Source of the DNA: Acidobacteriota bacterium
GTDB lineage: Bacteria > Acidobacteriota > Blastocatellia > Pyrinomonadales > Pyrinomonadaceae
Assembly (NCBI GenBank): GCA_003222895.1
Contig: QHXI01000060.1
Location: 38,971-102,970, forward strand
Reading direction: 5' to 3'
DNA length: 64,000 nt
Translations under genes and position numbers: made by a program
The notes under the pieces: model-generated
Seen by the model: the letters and a program-made list of their open reading frames with translations, nothing else
Told to the model about the DNA's origin: nothing
Databases searched by the model: none
In this document: positions 57,175 to 64,000 of the stretch, piece after piece
How the letters are laid out: each line of letters begins with the position of its first letter
Numbering within the stretch: position 1 is the stretch's first letter

Positions 57175-58035
57175 TTATGCTGACGCCACCTCTTCGGCCT
57201 CTGCTGACTCCGTCGCATGCGGATCTGCTCCGCCTTTCCCCAACGTACCGCGTCCTTCAATCTCTTTGTAGATCGCCGCTCGCAAACGCGTCGGTTCAAG
57301 CGCACGCTTTATTCGTCCGCCGCGCACGAATGATATCAAACCGGTTTCTTCGGAAACCACGACCGCGACCGCGTCTGAATCTTCGGTAATGCCCAAAGCC
57401 GCGCGATGTCGCGTGCCGAAATCTTTCGACAGCAAAGGATTTAGCGACAACGGCAGGAAGCACGACGCCGACGCGATCCGATCTTCGCGCACAATGATCG
57501 CGCCGTCATGAAGTGGCGACGCCGGATTGAAAATCGAGACAATCAAGTCGTAACTAAGTTCTGCATCCAGTCTCACCCCCGCATCGATGATTCCTTTCAA
57601 ACCGTTGTTGCGCTCGATAACGATCAGGGCTCCCGTCTTGGTCGAAGCCAAAGTGGTCGCGGCCAAAACGATCTGGTCGTAAATGCTCGCGCCGAATTGA
57701 CCCCGATGCTTGCGCGAAAACGGAAGGCGAAATCGATTGCCGAAACTAATCAGACCCTGTCGAATTTCATTTTGAAACAGCACGATGATGGCGAAGCCGA
57801 CGTAGAAAAGCGCGCCCCGCAAAACGAACTCGAGCGTCGCCAATCTCTGATAGACAGCCAGCCAGTACAGAAACGCGAAGACCGCCAGGCCCGCCGCCAT
57901 CGGCGCTGCTCGCGTGCCGCGCAAGAGCTTCAACACACCGTACACCACGAGGAACACGAGCACGACGTCCGCGACTGAACGCGGCTCGATCAACCGCAGC
58001 AGATATTCAGAAATCGGTGCGAGTAACAGCAGCAT
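57175..58035 (-). CDS. cdaA: Diadenylate cyclase
   Basis: 286 residues. Three membrane helices (residues about 5-95) precede the DAC domain. The catalytic DGA motif in SPLHDGAIIVRED and RHR in FGTRHRAALGITE are intact, as is GALIVIERNNGL. It makes cyclic di-AMP from two ATP, a second messenger for potassium balance and cell-wall stress. First gene of the operon with the CdaR remnant and glmM. Confidence 0.95.
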   Translation of the reverse strand: MLLLLAPISEYLLRLIEPRSVADVVLVFLVVYGVLKLLRGTRAAPMAAGLAVFAFLYWLAVYQRLATLEFVLRGALFYVGFAIIVLFQNEIRQGLISFGNRFRLPFSRKHRGQFGASIYDQIVLAATTLASTKTGALIVIERNNGLKGIIDAGVRLDAELSYDLIVSIFNPASPLHDGAIIVREDRIASASCFLPLSLNPLLSKDFGTRHRAALGITEDSDAVAVVVSEETGLISFVRGGRIKRALEPTRLRAAIYKEIEGRGTLGKGGADPHATESAEAEEVASA

Positions 58036-58199
58036 GTTCGCTATAGTCCACTGCCCATCTGATGCCCGTCAGCGCATCAGCTTTCCGACCAAACTATTGA
58101 GGGAAAATCCCCGCAGATAGTCGCGCCCCGCGCCAACAGCCTGCGGACGCTCCACTAGGATTATCGCGGAAAAAATGAAGCGAGGCAACGGTCTTTTAG

Positions 58200-59333
58200 C
58201 TATTTCTTGCGGAGTCGCCCGCGTCGCAGAAAGCCAACCAAGTCGCCTGATTGATTGATTACCGCAACCGCCCCGACGCCGTTGTGTTCAATCAATCGAT
58301 CGACGCTTTCGAGCGTCGCGTTCTGGGGGACGAAGAGTTGTGAACTCACGGTGCGCATGGTGTCTCGGACGCGGAGTCCGCGCCACTTCTCGCGTGGGAT
58401 CTTTTTCAAATCTTCGAGCGAGAGAATGCCGAGCAGGCGCCGATCGTGCGCAACGGGAAAGCTGGCATGACGATGCAGAGGCAAAACTTGATCGATGAAA
58501 TTACTAATCGGCAGATCGGGTTCGATTGAAATCGGAGCCGACATCGCCTCGGCAACCGTCGTAGGTTCGCGCGCGCTGCGCACAACGCTGGTTGCGGCGC
58601 CCAAAAGAAAGACGCCAACCAGCACGGACCAGAGTCCCATGAAGTACGCGTGAAAAGTGGGCGCGAGCACCATGTAGATTCCGAAAGCGATCAGCACCAA
58701 CGACATCAACTGTCCGCAGAAGCCGGCAATGCGCGTCGCGTCACGAATGTTGCCGCTGCGCTTCCAGATGATGGCGCGGAGCACGCGCCCGCCGTCGAGC
58801 GGATAACCTGGAAACAAATTGAAGACGGCCAGCAGCAGATTGCCCGCGCCGAGGAAAAAGAAAAATGCGGTTCCGAAATTGAATTGCAGCGTCGCAGTAA
58901 GCAACATTCCGGCAAAAGCGACTAGAGAGAAAATGAAGCTCGCAGCGGGACCGGCAACGGCGATGCGAAATTCGGCTTTCGGATTTTCCGGTTGAGTCTT
59001 CAAACGCGCGAGTCCGCCGAACGGATGCAGCACTATCTCTTCGATCTCAATTCCTTCAGTGCGTCCCATCAGCGCATGCGACAACTCATGTCCGAACACC
59101 GAAGCGAACAAAGCGAGCGTGGTAACAATCCCCAACGTCCATGCGAGAAAATCTCCCGTCGGCGGAATACGCAAAGTGCCCAGCTGCAGCGGATATTTGC
59201 GGACATTCGCGGCGATCAGTGCGACACTCATCGCGAATACGATGAACCAGCGATAGTCGATGCGCACCGGAATGCCGTAAACCCGTGCGACCAGGATTTG
59301 TTTTTTGAAAAGGGTCTTGAGGTTGATGTTCAT
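58200..59333 (-). CDS. Site-2 protease family M50 with CBS domains
   Basis: 377 residues. The first membrane region contains the zinc motif HELSH (residues 82-86), and the third Zn ligand lies in NLFPGYPLDGGRVLR near 175. A C-terminal pair of CBS domains (about 250-375: DTMRTVSSQLFVPQNATL, then GAVAVINQSGDLVGFL) should bind adenine nucleotides and regulate the protease. Such enzymes cleave membrane-bound anti-sigma factors or transcription factors. Neighbouring genes are on the same strand, with no dedicated substrate visible. Confidence 0.92.
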   Translation of the reverse strand: MNINLKTLFKKQILVARVYGIPVRIDYRWFIVFAMSVALIAANVRKYPLQLGTLRIPPTGDFLAWTLGIVTTLALFASVFGHELSHALMGRTEGIEIEEIVLHPFGGLARLKTQPENPKAEFRIAVAGPAASFIFSLVAFAGMLLTATLQFNFGTAFFFFLGAGNLLLAVFNLFPGYPLDGGRVLRAIIWKRSGNIRDATRIAGFCGQLMSLVLIAFGIYMVLAPTFHAYFMGLWSVLVGVFLLGAATSVVRSAREPTTVAEAMSAPISIEPDLPISNFIDQVLPLHRHASFPVAHDRRLLGILSLEDLKKIPREKWRGLRVRDTMRTVSSQLFVPQNATLESVDRLIEHNGVGAVAVINQSGDLVGFLRRGRLRKK

Positions 59334-59379
59334 TCGAAACCTTTAGACGCTCGTCACCCGAGCAAGTTCCGATTAAACC

Positions 59380-60978
59380 TCACGCGCTGCTAATCGCGTG
59401 TTGCCACTCGATTTCGAAGAGGGGCACGGGCTGCTCACGATTCTTCACGCTGATCGGATCGCGCTCTGCCAATTGATAACGTGAACGCGCGGCCTGCGCG
59501 GTGACTTCGCTGACGAGAATCTCGCCGGCCTTAGCGTTCGATTCGAGGCGGGAAGCCGTGTTCACCGAATCACCAATCGCCGTGTATTCGGATCGTCGTT
59601 CAGATCCGATGTAACCCACGATGACTTCGCCGGTGTGCAGGCCGATGCCAATGCCGATTTCCGGATAGCCTTCCGCGCGCAGCTCATCGTTGATGCTCAG
59701 CATGCGACGCTGCATCGCCACCGCCGCGGACATGGCGTTGGCGGCGTCTTTCGGGGTGACCGTCGGTGCGCCAAACAATGCCATCAGTCCATCGCCAAGA
59801 TATTTATCGAGCGTGCCGCCGTGCGCAAAGATGATGTCGGTCATCGCGGAAAAATAACGATTCAGCAGTTGGACGATCTTTTCCGGCGGCGCGTGTTCAG
59901 AGATGCGCGTGAAGCCGCGAATGTCAGCGAACAAAACGGTAATCGTTTGCGTGACCCCGCCGAGCTTGAATGATTCGGGATTCTCAAGCATCTGCTTCAC
60001 GACATACTCCGGCAAGAACCGCGAATAATTCGCGCGGGCCACTTCTTCTTTGGCAAGCCGTTCGTGCGCGCGCACGTTTTCGACTGCGATCGCAGTCTGC
60101 GCGGCGACGGCGCTAATCAATTCGAGATCGTCCGGCTTGAAAGCCGAGAATGGATCGAGACGATCTGCGCCGGCGAATTGTTCGTCGGCGGCTGCATCCT
60201 GTGACAACAACGCCACGCGATCCTTCATCACTTTGCGCGTGATGGTGCGGCCGATCGTCATCTTGCGCGCGTGCGCTTCCAACTTTTCATCGCGCGCGCG
60301 CGTGGCAATCGGGAACAACTTCGCTTCGTCGGCGGTCTGCTCGGTCACAATCCCATCGGCGAGCAACGCGACAACCCGATCGGCCGGGGTCGAACGAAAG
60401 ATAATGTCGGTCGCCATCTTGAAGATGCGATCGAGATCGAATCCGGCGCCGAGCGCCTTGCTCATTTCGTAAATCTCGCTGAGGATGTTTGCCTTTCGTT
60501 GCAGCGATTCGAGAACTTTATCTCCGCGTGGCGCCGCAGTGCCGCCTACGCTCGGATCCGATTGGCGCAGAACGGTCGTGAGCACATCTTTCGCGGACAT
60601 CAATAGTTGGGTATGGCCAAGCGGCTTGTCATCGAAACTCAGATCCGCGGTGCGCTCTTCTTTGGGTTGCTCAAAACGCAGAGTGCTCGCGCCGATGGTC
60701 ACGCGATCGCCGTTCTGCAATTTGTGGTCGAACTTTTGCTCACCATTGATGAAGACTTTGTTGGCACTGCGCTTCAGTTGGCCGTTCGCCATGATCCCGT
60801 CGATGATCATAAACGAGCCGTCTTCGTTCGCCTTGATGTGCGCGTGATGCCGCGAGGCGCGCGGGTCGTCGAGCACAATCTGATTGTCGGGCGCGCGACC
60901 AATCAAGCAGGGCGTGCGCGAGTTGAGTTGATGTTGCGCCTGGCGTCCGCTGGCGTCGGTAACTTTTAAGAGGGCCAT
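59380..60978 (-). CDS. FHA-GAF-class III adenylate/guanylate cyclase
   Basis: 532 residues. An N-terminal FHA domain (about 20-95, with GRAPDNQIVLDDPRASRHHAHI) reads phosphothreonine. A GAF-like domain lies at about 165-325. The cyclase domain has VLFADIRGFTRISEHAPPEKIVQLLNRYFSAM, DKYLGDGLMALFGAP with both metal-binding Asp, and IGIGLHTGEVIVGYIGSERRSEYTAIGDSVNTASRLE. It makes cAMP or cGMP in response to phosphorylation or ligand. Specificity between the two nucleotides is not decided here. Confidence 0.93.
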   Translation of the reverse strand: MALLKVTDASGRQAQHQLNSRTPCLIGRAPDNQIVLDDPRASRHHAHIKANEDGSFMIIDGIMANGQLKRSANKVFINGEQKFDHKLQNGDRVTIGASTLRFEQPKEERTADLSFDDKPLGHTQLLMSAKDVLTTVLRQSDPSVGGTAAPRGDKVLESLQRKANILSEIYEMSKALGAGFDLDRIFKMATDIIFRSTPADRVVALLADGIVTEQTADEAKLFPIATRARDEKLEAHARKMTIGRTITRKVMKDRVALLSQDAAADEQFAGADRLDPFSAFKPDDLELISAVAAQTAIAVENVRAHERLAKEEVARANYSRFLPEYVVKQMLENPESFKLGGVTQTITVLFADIRGFTRISEHAPPEKIVQLLNRYFSAMTDIIFAHGGTLDKYLGDGLMALFGAPTVTPKDAANAMSAAVAMQRRMLSINDELRAEGYPEIGIGIGLHTGEVIVGYIGSERRSEYTAIGDSVNTASRLESNAKAGEILVSEVTAQAARSRYQLAERDPISVKNREQPVPLFEIEWQHAISSA

Positions 60979-61649
60979 AGACGGTAATTCAGATGGTTCT
61001 TAAGATAACCTGGCGTGTCGATTCTACAAGGTAAACGTCATTTCAACCTAGCGATCCTTAATCACATGAGGCCGCCCGGATTTCTTGCTTTAGGAAAACG
61101 GACGGTGACATTATGACGCCGCAAATCGGCGGCGCCTCGAAATGAATTCCGGAGGATTCCCATGCTCAGCCTCAAACCCGCGCTCCTGCTCATTTCGATT
61201 TGATCGTCGCGCTGCTGAGGGAAGAAGACCATTTCGGCGCCGCAAAATCGATTCGGCAGGATGGAACTTTTTGCGCCAAAGTAGTTCGTGACGCGGAAGC
61301 CCTGAAGAAAGGCCTTGCCTTCAAGCCGTGCGAGCAATTCGCCGACTATCAATTGCAGTTCTCGCCTCCAACATCTTCACCGTAACTCTAAAATTTCGTC
61401 ATCAATCGTTGCGACATCTATTTTCGACAGCCAAACATCGAAACGCTTCGACTGAAATGGAAACTTAAAACCTTGCCGGTCGTAAAAGAGACGACACAAG
61501 CTGCGACTGCTGTCATGGTTGTGATAGATTTGTTGCTTCCAACCAAACGTCGTGATGAGAGAGGCGGGCGCCTAATGCCCGCCAATTAGTTGATAAGAGA
61601 TGATGTCGGGTGACAGCCCGACGAGAAAATGCCCGACGCCGGAGTTCAC
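60979..61649. other. Long non-coding spacer
   Basis: 671 bp upstream of the M16 peptidase. Short frames exist on both strands (for example 61062-61352 minus and 61200-61385 plus), but none shows family motifs or a good ribosome-binding site. A GGAGG followed by ATG at 61161 opens a frame of only 13 codons. A GCGGGC/GCCCGC-type short palindrome lies near 61563-61582. It may hold remnants of a lost gene. Confidence 0.5.
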
Positions 61650-63083
61650 GTGAAACGATTATTGCTGATTCTCGCGCTTATTTTTTCTTTGATTGCGCCG
61701 TTGACTGCGCGGCCAATTTCATTGCAAACGAATTTTCTGCGCCAGTCACAAGGTGCTGCGCCCGCGAAAACCGTTGCCGCGAAACCAACTGCGGACATCG
61801 AGAGCAAGGTTCTCGCAAACGGTCTGGAAATTATCGTCCTCGAAGATCATTCGGTGCCGGTCGTGACCATCGAACTTGCCGTGCGCAACGGTTCGTTCAC
61901 CGAACCGCCTGAACTCAACGGCCTGTCGCACCTCTATGAACACATGTTCTTCAAAGCGAACCGGGCCGTCGCAAATCAGGAAGATTATCTGCAAAAAATC
62001 GGCCAACTCGGCATTGCTTATAACGGCGAGACGCGCGAAGAAGTAGTCGAATACTACTTCACGACGACCAGTCCGAATATTCGCGCCGCGATGAACTTTA
62101 TGCGCGACGCCACACGCTATCCGCTGTTCGACGAAAAAGAATTCGAGCGCGAGCGTCAGGTTGTTATCGGCGAAATCGATCGCAATGAATCTGAGCCTAG
62201 TTACTATCTGAACAAAGAGATGAATGACCGGCTCTTTTACAAGTATCCAAGTCGAAAGCAGCCGCTCGGCAATCGCGAAACAGTTTCGACAGCGACAACT
62301 ACGATGATGCGTTTGATTCAAGGCCGCTATTACGTGCCGAACAATTCAGCGCTGGTCGTGACTGGCGACGTCAAGACGGCTGACATTTATTCGATGGCGC
62401 AAGAGTTTTTTGGTGATTGGCCGCGCCGCGAAAAAAACCCCTTCGCCGAGTTTCCATTGGTTGAGCATCCGCCTTTGGAAAAAAGCGAGGCGAACGTCAT
62501 CAAGCAGCCAGTCACGAATGTCTTGATCGAGATTGGCTGGCACGGTCCTTCAATCGGAAAAGATGATGCGGCGACCTACGCGGCGGACACTTTTTCATTC
62601 ATCATGCAGCAGCCTGATTCGCGCTTTCAGCGAAATCTCGTCGACACCGGATTAGTCAACGGCGTTGGCATTGGCTATTACACGCAACGAAATGTCGGCC
62701 CAATAAACGTGGTCTTTCAGACGACGCCGGACAAAGCGAAAGCCGCGCTCAAGGCGGTCTACAACGAAATCGCGCACTTCAACGACAAAGACTATTACAC
62801 CGACGAACAACTCGAGAGCGCGAAGGCCCTTCTGGAAGCCGACGATCTTTACTCGCGCGAAAAATTCGACGAGTACGCGAAGACGCTGGGTTTCTGGTGG
62901 TCGTCAACCGGCGTCGACTACTTCCGCGGCTATCTCGGCAATCTGCGGCGCACGTCGCGCGCGGACATCAGCCGCTACATCACGACTTACATTCAAGGCA
63001 AGCCGCACGTCGCGCTGGCCCTAATTTCTGAACCAGGACAGCAGCAGGCGAAGCTGACGCCGGAAGATTTAATCGGACAGTAG
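61650..63083 (+). CDS. M16 family zinc peptidase, catalytic partner
   Basis: 477 residues from the GTG at 61650, which has GGAG five bases upstream; an ATG at 61629 is less likely. A signal peptide (KRLLLILALIFSLIAPLTA) predicts export. The inverted zinc motif HLYEH (about residues 94-98) and the later Glu in VIGEIDRNES are the M16 active site. A middle IEIGWHGPSIGKDD segment is typical of the second domain. It probably acts with the next gene as a heterodimer. Confidence 0.92.
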   Translation: MKRLLLILALIFSLIAPLTARPISLQTNFLRQSQGAAPAKTVAAKPTADIESKVLANGLEIIVLEDHSVPVVTIELAVRNGSFTEPPELNGLSHLYEHMFFKANRAVANQEDYLQKIGQLGIAYNGETREEVVEYYFTTTSPNIRAAMNFMRDATRYPLFDEKEFERERQVVIGEIDRNESEPSYYLNKEMNDRLFYKYPSRKQPLGNRETVSTATTTMMRLIQGRYYVPNNSALVVTGDVKTADIYSMAQEFFGDWPRREKNPFAEFPLVEHPPLEKSEANVIKQPVTNVLIEIGWHGPSIGKDDAATYAADTFSFIMQQPDSRFQRNLVDTGLVNGVGIGYYTQRNVGPINVVFQTTPDKAKAALKAVYNEIAHFNDKDYYTDEQLESAKALLEADDLYSREKFDEYAKTLGFWWSSTGVDYFRGYLGNLRRTSRADISRYITTYIQGKPHVALALISEPGQQQAKLTPEDLIGQ

Positions 63084-63084
63084 A

Positions 63085-63260
63085 GACTTATTGACATTTG
63101 GCATTTGAGAATTTTCATTTGTCACTTGGAGAACGAGCACGATCGCGAATGTTGTGTTCATGGATCTTTCATTGAAACTGAGATTTAAAGACCAGGATGG
63201 CAAACGAGATGTTTAAGAAAATGACAGATGGAAAATGTCCAATATCAAATGTCAAATGGC
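63085..63260. repeat. Heptad array pair, unit ATTTGTC/AATGTCA
   Basis: Left array (ATTTGGC, ATTTGAG, ATTTTCA, TTTGTCA) at about 63090-63130 and right array (AAAATGT, CCAATAT, CAAATGT, CAAATGG) at about 63221-63260. The right array lies within the start of the following coding sequence and contributes the residues CPISNVKWP. Confidence 0.65.
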
Positions 63261-64000
63261 CTTCCCTGCGACTTTCACTGCTTATCGCGCTCTGCCTGTT
63301 GCTAGTCGCTCCGCTCGCGACCGCGCAAACTCCAACTCCGACGCCGGCTCCTTCTCCCGATTTTCAAAGCGTAATCGCGCGACAAGCGGCCCTCGTCACT
63401 GAGTTCGATGTGAACGGATTGAAAGTGCTCGTGAAGAAACGCGAAGGCAGCCAGACAGTTGCGGCCGGACTGTTCATCCGTGGCGGCGTTCAGAATTACA
63501 GTTCGCCAAACGCGGGCGTCGAAGCTTTCATGCTGAACGTCGCGAGCGAAGCCAGCGCGAATTATCCGCGCGCACGGCTGCGCAAAGAATTGGCCCGGAT
63601 GGGCACGGTGTTCGGCGAGTCTGTGAACTATGACTACTCGGCGTTGTCGATGACCTCGACCCGCGCAAACTTCGATCGATCGTGGGACATTTTCACGGAC
63701 ATCGCGCTGCATCCGGCGTTCACGAAGGAAGATGTCGATCTGGTTAAGTCGCGGCTGGTTGCAAGTCTGAGCGACGATAAAGACGAACCAGATTCTTATC
63801 TGCAGCGTTTGCAGGAGAAAGTTGCTTACGCCGGCCATCCTTACTTGAATCGCCCTGAAGGCACCGCTGAAACTGTCAGCAGACTCACCGCGGAAGATTT
63901 GCGCGCATATCATCAGCGAGTGATGCAGACGTCGCATCTGCTGCTGGTGATCGTCGGCGATCTCGATGCGGCGCAACTGAAGTCGCGCCTCGCGAGCACG
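63197..64000 (+). CDS. M16 family peptidase-like protein, probable inactive partner (partial)
   Basis: Open to the window edge, 268 residues visible. After a basic, repeat-encoded lead there is a signal helix (LRLSLLIALCLLLVAPLATAQ) and a Pro/Thr-rich linker. The M16 fold follows: NGLKVLVKKREGSQTVAAGLF, then a region where HxxEH is expected reads GVEAFMLNVASEAS, so the zinc motif is missing. LHPAFTKEDVDLVKSRLVASL and YLNRPEGTAETVSRLTAEDL are typical. Paired catalytic and non-catalytic M16 subunits are a known arrangement. Start 63197 is chosen among three in-frame ATGs (63197, 63209, 63221). Confidence 0.86.
   Translation, partial: MANEMFKKMTDGKCPISNVKWPSLRLSLLIALCLLLVAPLATAQTPTPTPAPSPDFQSVIARQAALVTEFDVNGLKVLVKKREGSQTVAAGLFIRGGVQNYSSPNAGVEAFMLNVASEASANYPRARLRKELARMGTVFGESVNYDYSALSMTSTRANFDRSWDIFTDIALHPAFTKEDVDLVKSRLVASLSDDKDEPDSYLQRLQEKVAYAGHPYLNRPEGTAETVSRLTAEDLRAYHQRVMQTSHLLLVIVGDLDAAQLKSRLAST

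Noticed and set aside
61062..61352. 96-codon minus-strand frame in the long spacer
   Set aside because: No ribosome-binding site, no recognisable family, and a competing frame on the other strand; kept as non-coding.

Overview
The window looks like a chromosomal segment of a Gram-negative bacterium with mid-50s percent G+C. Several traits suggest Acidobacteriota, possibly a Blastocatellia-like lineage: a deoxyhypusine-synthase-like polyamine gene, many TPR proteins, the style of the dispersed palindromic repeats and the low-complexity tails on ribosomal proteins. This placement is inference; no rRNA is present to confirm it. I found no tRNA, rRNA, CRISPR array, prophage or insertion sequence.

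Layout. 1-7559 (+): the end of a probable arginine decarboxylase, a deoxyhypusine-synthase-like enzyme and an agmatinase (polyamine synthesis), with a three-gene group between them: a beta-propeller protein, a tandemly duplicated unknown protein and a GMC oxidoreductase with a four-cysteine motif. 7718-18036 (mostly -): secreted TPR protein, threonine synthase, cyclophilin (+), a thiE / MGMT-like / thiD operon, a large TPR protein, an ABC-2 polysaccharide-type permease and a Tat-exported HisC-like aminotransferase. 18165-26395: rarA and a methyltransferase (+), then tatA, an HNH nuclease, proline iminopeptidase, a membrane protein, an orphan CopG-type antitoxin, comF, a DksA-like protein, rlmH and a sigma-54 activator. 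26406-31642 (-): accB-accC-rplU-rpmA-obgE-nadD-rsfS.

31781-53760 (-): an uninterrupted str-S10-spc-alpha ribosomal super-cluster from rpsL to rplQ. A consensus sigma-70-type promoter (TTGACA, 17 bp, TATAGT) lies about 400 bp upstream of rpsL, and a strong hairpin terminator lies after rplQ. secY in this cluster is disrupted by an out-of-frame internal deletion. 54217-64000: a small membrane protein, a TPR lipoprotein, a candidate small RNA with its own promoter and terminator, cdaA - a 51-residue CdaR remnant - glmM (c-di-AMP and cell-wall precursor synthesis), a site-2 protease with CBS domains, an FHA-GAF-adenylate cyclase, and a pair of M16 peptidases (catalytic plus a probable inactive partner, the latter cut by the window end).

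The most unusual feature is in the spacers. Nearly every gap longer than about 40 bp inside the ribosomal cluster, and several elsewhere, is filled with a short array of degenerate 7-nt (sometimes 8-nt) units that flips orientation half-way. Each transcript would therefore form a long imperfect hairpin. Different spacers carry different unit families, but families recur between distant spacers, and some arrays run into coding ends (ThiD, RplU, RarA, the sigma-54 activator, the second M16 protein).
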